A stretch of 39,905 nt of DNA from contig JANQEL010000282.1 of NCBI GenBank assembly GCA_028278345.1, positions 1 to 39,905 on the forward strand. The letters run 5' to 3'. The notes beneath the pieces are model-generated. The model was not told the origin of the DNA. It searched no databases and saw only the letters and a list, made by a program, of their open reading frames with translations. The stretch comes from Myxococcota bacterium. Its GTDB lineage: Bacteria > Myxococcota_A > UBA9160 > UBA4427. This document shows, in pieces, positions 8,869 through 16,882 of this stretch; position 1 is the stretch's first letter, and the number at the start of each line of letters is the position of its first letter. Position numbers and translations under genes: made by a program.

Positions 8869-8886
8869 TCCGTTGCGGCGGCGGCG

Positions 8887-9306
8887 CTACGCGCCCGCTT
8901 CGAGTGCCGCCGTGATGCGGCGCCGCAGGCGGCCCTCGGTTCCCCAATCGACCAGGAAGGGTTCGAAGCGATCGACTTCGACGCCGTCGCGGAAGACGAT
9001 GTAGGCGGGCACGCCGTCCGCGGCGAAGGCGTCGAGCACCGGATCGTCTTCTTCGACATCGACCTTCACGATGCGTACGCGGCCGGCGAACTCATCCGCC
9101 AGGGATTCCATGACCGGCAACTGCCGGACACAGCGGCTTCACCACTCAGCGTAGAGGTCGACGACCACGACCCCTTTGCTCTGCGCCACGATCTCGCGGG
9201 CGTTCTTCGAATCGAGGGTCTCGAGTTCGGCGCTCGCGGGCGATGCGATCGCAATGCCGACGAGCAGAGCCAGCGCGATGGCGAGACTCAGGGAACACGA
9301 ACGCAT
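8887..9306 (-). CDS. Exported thioredoxin-like selenoprotein (UxxC active site; in-frame UGA at 9141-9139)
   Basis: Read through one UGA, this is a 139-residue thioredoxin-fold protein. It has a signal peptide (1 to about 26, ending SPASA-E) and the active-site strand VVVVDLYAEW, followed by Sec56-S-R-C59 in place of the usual C-x-x-C. The helix PVMESLADEF, the strand VRIVKVDVEED and the cis-proline loop VPAYIVF come next. Thioredoxin homology is continuous on both sides of the UGA, and the codon sits exactly where the nucleophilic cysteine belongs. A stem-loop follows the UGA (separate entry). The ATG at 9306 has GGAGG nine bases upstream. The likely role is periplasmic thiol-disulfide or peroxide-linked redox chemistry. 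The alternatives are a nonsense mutation or a sequencing error (TGC or TGT read as TGA). The termination codon is TAG, not UGA. Confidence 0.85.
9114..9138 (-). promoter_or_regulatory. Candidate bacterial SECIS stem-loop of the thioredoxin-like gene
   Basis: On the minus strand, 16 bases after the UGA, CCGGC (9127-9123) and GCCGG (9118-9114) form a perfect five-pair stem closed by the loop AGTT (9122-9119), with G at the second loop position. Below a U-U mismatch, UGUG and CAUG (just beyond the stem ends) add four weaker pairs. A short upper stem, a small loop with an early G, and a UGA-to-loop spacing in the 16-37 base range match the known bacterial SECIS consensus bound by SelB. The structure was found by eye and not folded computationally. 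Confidence 0.65.
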
Positions 9307-9490
9307 CGTTGGATCCTCCGAATCCGGGTCGGGCGCGCTGCGACCGCGGCAACCGAGAGCTTGGGCGTGCGAGGGATCGCGCGCCAGTGCCTCAGTTTCG
9401 TTGCACCCGGCCGGCATCAATTGCCTTCAGCGTGCGGCAACGACGGCCGACGGTTGGAGTACGAGTGGCCTGGGCCGCGCGGGGGGAAGC

Positions 9491-10360
9491 ATGGGACTGG
9501 GGTTGTGGCGCATTCGGCGCAAGGTCGGGCAATGGATTCTCGGCCCCCATGGCGAGACGAGACCGCGCCGCAACGAGATTCTCACCGCGAAGATCCGCGA
9601 TCTCGCGGCCCTCGACGCCGGGCGCGTCGCGACGCGCTTCTACCGCGACTTCTACGGTGAAAAGGAAGGCTTCGAAGCGGAGCGGATCCATCGCGTGGTC
9701 GCGGAATTCTTCGAGCTCTTCGCGCGTCGTCCCATCGAGGTCAACTACGGCGGTAGCGGTTTCGAGAACCTCTTCTGGCTCTACGTGACCGGGCGCCTGC
9801 TCGAACCCGAGTTGGTGGTGGAGAGCGGGGTCTGGCGCGGACAGAGCTCATGGGTGTTGCGGCAGGCGTGTCCGATGGCCGAGTTCCACGCCTTCGACAT
9901 CGACCTTTCGCGCCTCGCCTACCGCGACGACAGCATCGTCTACCACGAGCAGGATTGGTCGACTTTCGACTTCGGTGACGTTTCGGATCGAAGCACCCTC
10001 GCCTTCTTCGACGACCACGTCGACCAGAAGCGCCGCATCGACGAGTGTGCCGAACGCGGCTTCGACACGCTGATCTTCGACGACAACCTGCCCGTCTATC
10101 ACATCCACCGCGAAACCAGCACGATCGTTCCGACCGTCGACATGCTCTTCGACGACGACCTCCAAGACGGCGACGAGATCGAGTGGCTCCACAACGACCG
10201 CCCATTCGAGGCCCGGGTCGACCTCGCGGCGTGGCGCTCCACCCGCGCGAAGGTTCGCAACTACGCGAACTTCCCCCTGGTCGACAACCTCGCCGAGAAC
10301 GCCGCCACCAAGGCCCGCTACGGTGGCCACACGAAGACGGCGCTGGTCACGCTGCTCTGA
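9491..10360 (+). CDS. Class I SAM-methyltransferase-like protein
   Basis: A 289-residue cytoplasmic protein. LVVESGVWRGQSS (about 108-120) resembles the glycine-rich SAM-binding motif I at the end of the first Rossmann strand. FHAFDIDLSRLAY follows as motif II with its acidic residue, and DTLIFDDN is a later motif. The N-terminal about 80 residues are helical and basic. This arrangement matches the methyltransferase or cephalosporin-hydroxylase-like proteins that often modify sugars or lipids, but the substrate cannot be read. The frame extends upstream across the divergent thioredoxin-like gene; the ATG at 9491, preceded by GGGGGGAAGC, is the natural start. The roughly 185-base gap upstream must hold the promoters of both divergent genes. 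Confidence 0.7.
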   Translation: MGLGLWRIRRKVGQWILGPHGETRPRRNEILTAKIRDLAALDAGRVATRFYRDFYGEKEGFEAERIHRVVAEFFELFARRPIEVNYGGSGFENLFWLYVTGRLLEPELVVESGVWRGQSSWVLRQACPMAEFHAFDIDLSRLAYRDDSIVYHEQDWSTFDFGDVSDRSTLAFFDDHVDQKRRIDECAERGFDTLIFDDNLPVYHIHRETSTIVPTVDMLFDDDLQDGDEIEWLHNDRPFEARVDLAAWRSTRAKVRNYANFPLVDNLAENAATKARYGGHTKTALVTLL

Positions 10361-10405
10361 CGTCGACGATCGGCGCGTCCATTCGATAGTGTCCGGGGTC
10401 CAACG

Positions 10406-10936
10406 ATGAACCCGCTCGGAGAACGACGCCCCATGGACGCAAACGACAAGAAGCAAGCCCTCCGCATGATCCCCTACGGCCTCTACGTACTGACCGGCGA
10501 GTCGGCCGACCAGCAGGTTGCGGCGTCGACGGTCAACTGGGTGACGCAGGCCTCCTTCGAGCCGCCGCTCGTAGCGGTCGGCGTGAAGGCCGACTCGGGT
10601 GCGCACTCGATCATCAAGGAGTCGAAGAACTTCGCCCTCAACATCCTCGGCAAGGGGCAGGACGCGATGGCCTTCTCCTTCTTCAAGCCGGTCGAGCGCG
10701 AAGGCAATACGATCGCGGGCCAGCCCTTCTCCTCCGGCCAATCGGGGGCGCCCCTGCTCGACAACGCCCACGCCTTCGTCGAGTGCAAACTCGTCGAGAC
10801 CGTCGAGATCGGCGACCACTCGCTCTTCGTCGGCGAAGTCGTCAACGCGGGGCTCTCGGGTGAAGTCGAAGGCCGGCCCGACGACACGACGCTGGTGCTG
10901 CGCGACCTCGGCGAGAAGACCTTCTACGGCGGATAG
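10406..10936 (+). CDS. Flavin reductase-like (FMN-binding split-barrel) protein
   Basis: A 176-residue protein of the flavin reductase-like family. The visible family blocks are an N-terminal YGLYVLTG, VAASTVNWVTQASFEPPLVAVGV (Ser/Thr-rich FMN phosphate-binding strand), HSIIKESKNFALNIL, and GAPLLDNAHAFVECKLV. These proteins bind FMN and either pass reduced flavin to a monooxygenase or act as flavoprotein oxidoreductases. No flavin-dependent two-component oxygenase is adjacent; the monooxygenase at 35353 binds its own FAD. ATG 10406 is used here. An ATG at 10433 (product starting MDANDKKQALRM) is an equally plausible start. The gene ends 18 bases before the convergent GIY-YIG gene. Confidence 0.85.
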   Translation: MNPLGERRPMDANDKKQALRMIPYGLYVLTGESADQQVAASTVNWVTQASFEPPLVAVGVKADSGAHSIIKESKNFALNILGKGQDAMAFSFFKPVEREGNTIAGQPFSSGQSGAPLLDNAHAFVECKLVETVEIGDHSLFVGEVVNAGLSGEVEGRPDDTTLVLRDLGEKTFYGG

Positions 10937-10954
10937 ACGCGAAGATCTTCGGAT

Positions 10955-11437
10955 TCAAGACGACACGGCGTCGTCGAGGCCCGCGGTCGAATAGAACGCG
11001 ACGTCTCTCGCAGTCGGCTGCACCTCGAGGACCGACCGGAACCACGCTCGGCTCGGATTTCGACGCAGGCGAAACAGGTGCGCGTCGCATCGGCAGTCGG
11101 ACGAGCCGAAACCCGGGTGCGGCGCCGTGGTGTTGGCGAGCTTCGCGATCTCGCCCGCCCAGCTGTGCTCGAGCCCGCGATCCCCATTCGCGAGCCACGC
11201 GCCCAACGTCTCGCAGTGTCGGCGGATGTAGTCGATGTGCCAATGCGGCCGAACGATCGGGCGGAGGTGGTGCCGGAGCCTTCCGGCCAAGCCCCCGGAT
11301 CCAAAGGCGCTGCCGATGTAGACGAGATAGCCGCGCCCGAGGGTGACTTCGCCAAGCGCCCCCACCTTCACGATCCCGGGTTCGGGGCAGCGGAGCACCA
11401 GGGCGTAGGTTCCCGACTGTCGCAGCGCATCAGGCAC
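10955..11437 (-). CDS. GIY-YIG / DUF123 (Uri-type) nuclease-like protein
   Basis: A 160-residue protein when started at the GTG near 11437, which has GGGAG six bases upstream. It opens SGTYALVLRC, has YLVYIGSAFGSGGLAGRLRHH (the GIY-YIG-like core with downstream Arg), HWHIDYIRRH, and a C-terminal cysteine/histidine cluster (GFGSSDCRCDAHLF). This is the stand-alone DUF123/COG1833 family, related to GIY-YIG endonucleases but of unclear cellular function. The open frame can be extended to an ATG at 11530, but that would overlap the divergent PQQ dehydrogenase gene and adds an Arg-rich, non-homologous stretch. Confidence 0.85.
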   Translation of the reverse strand: MPDALRQSGTYALVLRCPEPGIVKVGALGEVTLGRGYLVYIGSAFGSGGLAGRLRHHLRPIVRPHWHIDYIRRHCETLGAWLANGDRGLEHSWAGEIAKLANTTAPHPGFGSSDCRCDAHLFRLRRNPSRAWFRSVLEVQPTARDVAFYSTAGLDDAVSS

Positions 11438-11523
11438 AGGTGTCTCCCGATTCGCAGGCAGGGTACGCTCGGCGCCCCGTCCACGCGCCCCCGCGCGCCC
11501 AACCCTTCTCACGAGGATGCGCC

Positions 11524-13695
11524 GTGACATTCGGACTCGATCGTCTCTCCTTCACCGCGGCGCTCATCGCCGCCCTGGGCCTGGTCACGAGTTGCGCGGG
11601 GCGAACGTCCGAACCCGATGCGGCCGCCGACACCGCTTCCGTTTCCCGCCCCGTCGATGCGGCGCGGATCATCGCGGCCGACTCCACCCCCGGCGAATGG
11701 CTCACCCACGGCCGCACCTATGGGGAAGAACGCTTCAGCCCGCTCTCCCGAATCCACGACGGCAACGTGGGCGACCTCGGCCTCGCCTGGTTCGCGGAGC
11801 TGCCGACGAAGCGGGGCGTCGAAACGACGCCGTTGATGGCCGACGGCAAGCTCTACGTGACCGGCTCCTGGGGTCACACCCTGGCCTACGACGCACGCAC
11901 GGGCGAACAGCTTTGGCACTTCGACCCCGAGGTGCCGAAGGACTACGCCGTTCACGCCTGCTGTGATGTGGTGAATCGCGGGGCGGCACTCTGGGGCAAC
12001 AACGTCTACGTCGCGAGTCTCGACGGCCGGCTCCACGCCCTCGATCGCGACACCGGCGCCGTCGTCTGGCAGATCGACACGCGCATCAATACCACCGATT
12101 CCTACACCATCACCGGCGCGCCGCGGGTCGTGAACGGCAAGGTGATCATCGGCAACGGTGGCGCCGAGATGGCCGTGCGCGGCTACGTGACGGCCTATGA
12201 CGCAGCGAGCGGCGAGCAGGTCTGGCGTTTCTTCACGGTGCCCGGAAACCCCGCGGAGGGTTTCGAAGACGAGACCCAGGAGTGGATCGCCCAGACCTGG
12301 ACGGGTGAGTGGTGGAGGAACGGCAAGGGAGGCGGCACCGCGTGGGATTCCTTCGCCTTCGATCCCGAACTCAATCTGCTCTACATCGGCGTGGGCAACG
12401 CGGCGAGCTGGAACCGCAAGATCCGCAGCCCCGAAGGTGGCGACAACCTCTTCGTCTCGTCGATCATCGCCGTCGATGCCGATACCGGGAGATACGCCTG
12501 GCACTATCAGACGACACCCGGAGATCACTGGGACTACACCGCCACCCAACACATGATCCTGACCGAGCTCGAGATCGCAGGTCGTAAGCGGGACGTCCTC
12601 ATGCAGGCGCCGAAGAATGGCTTCTTCTACGTGCTCGATCGCAAGACCGGCGAGCTGCTCTCTGCGGAGAAGTTCATGCCCGTCAACTGGGCGACCCACG
12701 TCGACATGGAAACGGGTCGCCCCGTGGAAGCCCCCGGCATGCGCGACACCGAAGAAGTCCAGTTCATCATCCCGGGGCCGAGCGGCTCCCACAACTGGCA
12801 CCCGATGAGCTACAGCCCCGAGACGGGCCTCGTCTACATCCCCGCCAAGGTGTCGAGCGGCTTCTACGTCGATGATTTCATGACCGAACGACGCAAGATG
12901 ATCTGGACGGTGAACTACTCGGTCGCCCACATGGTCGCCCTGCCCGACGAGATGAGCGTCGACGAACGCAAGGCGTTCGCCAAGAAGGAAGTGGACGGCT
13001 TGTTGATGGCGTGGGATCCGGTGGCCGGTCGCGAGGTCTGGCGCATGCCGAAGGGCTTCTATTCGGGCAGTGGCGTGCTCTCGACGGCGGGCAACCTGAT
13101 CTTCCAGGGGGATCTCCACGGCAACTTCACCGCACACGACGCCCGCACGGGCGCGGTGCTGTGGAACCGGGATGTGCAGGGTGGCGTGATGGCTTCGCCG
13201 ATCACCTACGAACTCGACGGCGAGCAATACGTCGCGGTCGCCCAGGGTTATGGCGGCGAGACGAGCCTGCCCTTCGGTGTGGTGAGCGCGCCCTTCGAAC
13301 TCGTGAACATCAGCCGGCTCCTGGTCTACAAGCTCGGGGCGAACAGCGAGCTCCCCGTCGTGGAAACCGCGATCCAGGAGATCCCCGCGCACGGCCTGGC
13401 TGCGGCCCCCGCGGAGGAGATCGAAGCCGGGCGCACGCTCTACAACGCGTACTGTGCCGTGTGTCACGGCGGCAACGCGACGAGCGGCGGCATCGTGCCC
13501 GATCTGCGCTTCCGCATTCGCGAACTCGCACCCGCGTGGAAGGAGATCGTGATCGACGGCGCATTCGCGCCGAACGGGATGCCGGCCTGGAAGGACTTCA
13601 TGACGCCGGAAGAGGCCTTCACGATCCGCTCCTACGTCGCCCACGAAGCGACGCTCGGGCGCGAACGCGGCGAGAAGCGCGTGATCCGGAAGTAG
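11524..13695 (+). CDS. PQQ-dependent alcohol dehydrogenase with C-terminal cytochrome c (quinohemoprotein), lipoprotein
   Basis: A 723-residue protein. It begins with a lipoprotein signal ending LVTSC, so it is probably lipid-anchored in the periplasm. The eight-bladed PQQ propeller shows the vicinal cysteine pair HACCD (C146-C147), Trp-docking repeats (YDARTGEQLWHF, LDRDTGAVVWQI), and the catalytic region PGDHWDYTATQ (Asp337 as likely base). A C-terminal cytochrome c domain has CAVCH (644-648). It oxidises alcohols or aldehydes and passes electrons through its own haem. Residue 339, two after the catalytic Asp, is Thr rather than the Asp typical of lanthanide enzymes, so calcium is the likelier metal. 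GTG 11524 has AGGA eight bases upstream and opens the signal peptide. Confidence 0.93.
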   Translation: MTFGLDRLSFTAALIAALGLVTSCAGRTSEPDAAADTASVSRPVDAARIIAADSTPGEWLTHGRTYGEERFSPLSRIHDGNVGDLGLAWFAELPTKRGVETTPLMADGKLYVTGSWGHTLAYDARTGEQLWHFDPEVPKDYAVHACCDVVNRGAALWGNNVYVASLDGRLHALDRDTGAVVWQIDTRINTTDSYTITGAPRVVNGKVIIGNGGAEMAVRGYVTAYDAASGEQVWRFFTVPGNPAEGFEDETQEWIAQTWTGEWWRNGKGGGTAWDSFAFDPELNLLYIGVGNAASWNRKIRSPEGGDNLFVSSIIAVDADTGRYAWHYQTTPGDHWDYTATQHMILTELEIAGRKRDVLMQAPKNGFFYVLDRKTGELLSAEKFMPVNWATHVDMETGRPVEAPGMRDTEEVQFIIPGPSGSHNWHPMSYSPETGLVYIPAKVSSGFYVDDFMTERRKMIWTVNYSVAHMVALPDEMSVDERKAFAKKEVDGLLMAWDPVAGREVWRMPKGFYSGSGVLSTAGNLIFQGDLHGNFTAHDARTGAVLWNRDVQGGVMASPITYELDGEQYVAVAQGYGGETSLPFGVVSAPFELVNISRLLVYKLGANSELPVVETAIQEIPAHGLAAAPAEEIEAGRTLYNAYCAVCHGGNATSGGIVPDLRFRIRELAPAWKEIVIDGAFAPNGMPAWKDFMTPEEAFTIRSYVAHEATLGRERGEKRVIRK

Positions 13696-13702
13696 GCGAG
13701 CG

Positions 13703-13733
13703 GCCGAATCGGCGGGCGACCCGCCGAATCGGC
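13703..13733 (+). terminator. Strong hairpin after the PQQ dehydrogenase gene (terminator-like)
   Basis: Eight bases after the stop codon, a 14-base arm (GCCGAATCGGCGGG) is followed by CGA and a complementary arm (CCCGCCGAATCGGC) with one mismatch. Thymine content after it is modest (CTCTTCGCTTC), so it is not a textbook intrinsic terminator, but its position and stability suit transcript termination or 3' end protection. The next gene starts 18 bases later. Confidence 0.55.
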
Positions 13734-13751
13734 TCTTCGCTTCGGCCTGCG

Positions 13752-15347
13752 ATGTCCGCACTGAAGACCACGATCGTCGCGACCACCGGTGCCCTGCTGC
13801 TCTTCGCGGTCGGCGTCGGGCTGTTCATCGGGCACGTCAACGACGACGCGTTCATCACCTATCGATACAGCCAGGCCCTCGCCACCGGGTATGGGCCCTA
13901 CTTCAACCCGGGCGAGCATGTCGAGGGCTATACGAACTTCCTGCTCATGCTCGTGCTTGCGGGGGTTCATTGGCTCGCTGGCGCGGCGCCGCTGGCGCCG
14001 TTCTCGAAGGGTCTCGGAGTCGTGGGGATGGCCTTCGCGATCGGGGCCCTTCCGTGGATCGCGCACAGGATTGCGCGCGGGGACGACGCGCCTTCGGGCA
14101 CGGTCGTAGGTGGTATTGCGGCCGCGCTGGTCGCCGTCTTCCCGGGTGTGGCCGTCAATGCGACGAGTGGACTCGAAACGGGGCTCTATGCAGGCACGAT
14201 CGTGGCCGCCCTTTCGTGCGGAAGATGCGACGCGCTCTCTCGCTTCCGAGTGGGAACCGCGAGCGGAGTTCTATGGGCGGCCGCGACACTCACGCGGCCC
14301 GAAGGCGCGCTGATCTTCGCGGTTGGGTGGAGTGCGCGCTTCGCGATGGGGGTGCGGGGTTGGCGCGCCGTCGCGGACGCAATCCCGGTGGCCGCCGCAT
14401 TCTGTGCGCTTTGTCTCTTCCGCTACGTCGTGTACGACGGCGAACTCCTTCCCAACACCTGGTACGCCAAGAGCGGTGGCTACCTGGGCATCACTCCCGG
14501 CGTCTATGTCGTGAACGGCGCGATGGCGCCCTTCCTCGGACCGCTGGGCGTCGTGCTCGGGTGTGTGGGCTACGCGATCGGCCGGTCGCGCATCAGCGAA
14601 TCCTATGACCTGCGCCGCCTCGTTCCGATCATCGCGGTAGGCTTCGTCGGCTGCGCGCTTCCCTTCGTCACCGGATCGGATTGGATGCCGGGTTGGCGTT
14701 TCTCCGTTCCCTACCTGCCCGCCCTCGCGATCGCGATCGTCGTGGGCTGGACCGCGCTGCTGCGCCACTTCATCGACGCGCGCCTGACGACCGTCGTGCT
14801 CGTGACCCTGCTCGCGATCGCCGCGTTCGCACATCGAGCCGAACGCATGGAACTGAAGAAGCGGCTCGACCTCCGGGCACGGGGCTATGTGAGCGGCCAC
14901 GGTGCACTCGCCCGGTGGCTCGGCGAAGAAGCGCTGCAGCCCGGCGACACCGTCGCGTTGATGGACATCGGCATCGTGGGCTTCCAGAACCCGGGCCTGC
15001 GCATCCTCGACGTGAGCGGCCTCACCGATCGATACATCGCCCGGAGCCCGGGGCCCTTCCTCGGCAAGCAATACGATCCCGGCTACGTGATCGAGCAACG
15101 CCCCGAGGTCATCGTGTTGGCCTTTGCAGGTGAGGGCGATGCGCTGCGCGCCTGGACGAGCTCGGAAGAGCGGATCCACCGCGACCCGCGCTTCGCCTCA
15201 CACTACCGACGCCCACCACCCCGAAGCCCCGCCCCCGAGGATGGGGGGCTCGGGCGAATCGCGGCCGCCCTCGGCGCCGAACGAGTGTTCGAACACCACT
15301 ACCCGCACCAGCGCTACCTGCTCGCCGCCTTCCGTCGGCAGGATTGA
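13752..15347 (+). CDS. GT-C family membrane glycosyltransferase (AftB/GT89-like)
   Basis: A 531-residue polytopic membrane protein. After the first membrane helix comes NDDAFITYRYSQALATGYG and then NPGEHVEGYTNF. The paired acidic residues (D31, D32) in the first periplasmic loop and the GExVEGYTNF block are the hallmark of the AftB-like arabinofuranosyltransferase group of GT-C enzymes, which use lipid-phosphate sugar donors. About ten hydrophobic segments follow, then a soluble C-terminal domain (about 370-531) with DVSGLTDRYIAR. Such enzymes add sugars to cell-surface glycans. The exact donor here is unknown. The frame continues upstream into the PQQ gene, but ATG 13752 begins the membrane domain and is preferred. 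Confidence 0.8.
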   Translation: MSALKTTIVATTGALLLFAVGVGLFIGHVNDDAFITYRYSQALATGYGPYFNPGEHVEGYTNFLLMLVLAGVHWLAGAAPLAPFSKGLGVVGMAFAIGALPWIAHRIARGDDAPSGTVVGGIAAALVAVFPGVAVNATSGLETGLYAGTIVAALSCGRCDALSRFRVGTASGVLWAAATLTRPEGALIFAVGWSARFAMGVRGWRAVADAIPVAAAFCALCLFRYVVYDGELLPNTWYAKSGGYLGITPGVYVVNGAMAPFLGPLGVVLGCVGYAIGRSRISESYDLRRLVPIIAVGFVGCALPFVTGSDWMPGWRFSVPYLPALAIAIVVGWTALLRHFIDARLTTVVLVTLLAIAAFAHRAERMELKKRLDLRARGYVSGHGALARWLGEEALQPGDTVALMDIGIVGFQNPGLRILDVSGLTDRYIARSPGPFLGKQYDPGYVIEQRPEVIVLAFAGEGDALRAWTSSEERIHRDPRFASHYRRPPPRSPAPEDGGLGRIAAALGAERVFEHHYPHQRYLLAAFRRQD

Positions 15348-15471
15348 GACCGCGCTCAAGGCCCGCCCGCGGGGTCGCAAGCGGTTTCGGCCCGGTTAAT
15401 GGGTCTCGTCGAAGCTCGTCTCCAAATCGACGGGCGCATCTCGCATGCCGCCCCGGATGGAGGCAGCTCCC

Positions 15472-16380
15472 ATGCTCGCGAATCGAACGATCTTCCGAAC
15501 GACCCTGAGGCTCGCTGCGGCAGCCCTCACCCTCTTCGCCACCGCGCTCCCGGCGTACGCCGCGGATTACACCGCCCGCGCGCGCATCAGCCAGTTTCAC
15601 ACCTTCACCGAGGATACGAGCGGCTGGCGCGCCGAAGTCTTATTGGAAGGCGACCACGGCGACCCCGCCTTCCCCTACCTGGTCTCGGGCCTGGCGACCC
15701 AGGCCTACACCATCACCGACGCGAACGTCTCCGCGGACAACATCCAGTTGAAGACGGCGCATGGTCAAATCGACAACCTGGCCGTCACGTTCTCGAGCGA
15801 GGTCAACAACCTCGCGGTCGGCGGTTCGATCGATCTCAAGATCCCCTTCACCATCACCTACAACGTCGACGTCCCCGATGTGCCCCACGCCTTCAGCCAG
15901 GGCAATGCAGCGGTGCAGTACTCGAACAACGCGCGTCAGCAACCGTCCGATAGCCTGGTTGGCAACGACGCAGGCCAGCTGAGTCTGCTCAACAGCTCGA
16001 CGCAGCACATCTTCGTGAACCAGACCGGGGCGTTCGCCACGATCACCCCGGTCGAGAACATGGACGACACGCTCTCGGGTGAGCTGCTCATCACGCTCAC
16101 CGAGTCGCCCGGCAATCCGATCACGATCGAATTGCTCGCCTTCCAGGTCTCGGATGCCGGCGGCTCCGGCGCGGGCGGCTTCGCGAATTCGTACATGCAC
16201 TACGAGTGGCAGCTCTCGGCGGCGGACATCCTCGATGCCAACGACGACCCGGTCGATCTCAGCAACGTGACGGTCGACGTCGCCTATCCCCCGGTACCGA
16301 GCATCGGCGTGTATGGACTCGTCGCGCTGGCATGCGGGCTGGGCGTCGTGGGTCTGCGCTCGAAGCGAAAGACGGTGTAG
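15472..16380 (+). CDS. Exported protein with a C-terminal surface-sorting tail (VP-type CTERM)
   Basis: A 302-residue protein with a signal peptide (about 1-30, ending LPAYA-A) and a beta-strand-rich, Asn/Thr/Ser-rich mature region without cysteine. The C-terminus PPVPSIGVYGLVALAC leads into a hydrophobic stretch and a basic end (LRSKRKTV). This short motif, membrane segment and Arg/Lys cluster has the architecture of exosortase or related sorting substrates, though the motif is VPS, not VPEP. No enzymatic domain is recognised; a surface or extracellular structural protein is likely. The ATG at 15472 has GGAGG about eight bases upstream. An upstream ATG at 15445 adds only nine residues. Confidence 0.78.
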   Translation: MLANRTIFRTTLRLAAAALTLFATALPAYAADYTARARISQFHTFTEDTSGWRAEVLLEGDHGDPAFPYLVSGLATQAYTITDANVSADNIQLKTAHGQIDNLAVTFSSEVNNLAVGGSIDLKIPFTITYNVDVPDVPHAFSQGNAAVQYSNNARQQPSDSLVGNDAGQLSLLNSSTQHIFVNQTGAFATITPVENMDDTLSGELLITLTESPGNPITIELLAFQVSDAGGSGAGGFANSYMHYEWQLSAADILDANDDPVDLSNVTVDVAYPPVPSIGVYGLVALACGLGVVGLRSKRKTV

Positions 16381-16431
16381 CGACGCTCGCGAGACCGCCG
16401 CGGTCACGAACCGCAATCGGGGATAGAATCG

Positions 16432-16451
16432 CGATCACTCTCGAGTGATCG
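16432..16451. promoter_or_regulatory. Perfect 20-bp palindrome upstream of the hemerythrin gene (candidate operator)
   Basis: CGATCACTC, two bases (TC), then GAGTGATCG: two nine-base arms in perfect inversion. It ends 28 bases before the hemerythrin ATG. TAGAAT at 16424-16429 just upstream could be a -10 element, which would place transcription start inside the palindrome. This arrangement suits a dimeric repressor. No convincing -35 is visible. An RNA hairpin in the 5' leader is the alternative. Confidence 0.4.
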
Positions 16452-16479
16452 TGGAGCCCCCGATGGAACCGGTTCGACC

Positions 16480-16866
16480 ATGAGCGAAGAGCGAAGTGGA
16501 GCCGACAAGGTCTCGACCCAGCATCGCCTGATCGACTCGCAACTCGCTCGGCTCGCGGAGGCGCTCCAGGAGGGTGCGCTCGCGACCGCCGAGCCGCGGG
16601 TCGAGCGCCTGCTGCGTTCGCTCAAGGCCCACTTCACCCTGGAAGAGGATTTCTACTTCCCGCGAGCCGAAGCGGCGAACGGCGAACGACGCACCGAGAT
16701 CGAAGCCCTGCGCGCCGAGCACGTCGAACTCGATCGCGCCCTCGAAGAGACGGCTCGACACATCCGCGAAGGAACCCTCGACGCGGCGCGCCAGTGCTTC
16801 AAGGCCTTCCACGCGGCGATCCTCGAGCACGAACGCGTCGAGGTCTCACTGCTCGTCGAATCTTGA
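16480..16866 (+). CDS. Hemerythrin HHE-type cation-binding protein
   Basis: A 128-residue all-helical protein with the histidine/acidic pattern of the hemerythrin HHE domain: H15 (STQHRLID), H51 and E55/E56 (AHFTLEEDFYFP), H81 (RAEHVELD), H111 and H117/E118 (FHAAILEHER). These residues bind a non-haem di-iron centre. Single-domain bacterial members bind oxygen, nitric oxide or iron, or act in damage response. Length fits one domain with no sensor attachment. A 20-bp palindrome lies in its leader. It converges on the methyltransferase gene at 16883 with a 16-base gap. Confidence 0.88.
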   Translation: MSEERSGADKVSTQHRLIDSQLARLAEALQEGALATAEPRVERLLRSLKAHFTLEEDFYFPRAEAANGERRTEIEALRAEHVELDRALEETARHIREGTLDAARQCFKAFHAAILEHERVEVSLLVES

Positions 16867-16882
16867 ACCGTCTATCGGAGCT

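Noticed and set aside
9139..9420. Short exported 55-residue protein ending at the UGA (thioredoxin-like N-terminus only)
   Set aside because: It would stop in the middle of the active site, while the remaining thioredoxin fold follows in frame, so read-through as Sec is the better model.
12496..12545. Lanthanide-dependent (XoxF/PedH-type) alcohol dehydrogenase
   Set aside because: The residue two positions after the catalytic Asp (WDYT) is Thr, not the Asp that marks lanthanide enzymes; a calcium type is more likely.
11509..13761. Antisense open frame of 750 codons opposite the PQQ dehydrogenase
   Set aside because: No recognisable domain; the plus strand encodes a clear quinohemoprotein.
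16393..16405. GACCG-CCG-CGGTC hairpin after the sorted-protein gene as a terminator
   Set aside because: Only five pairs with a three-base loop and no following thymines; such short GC hairpins are common here by chance.
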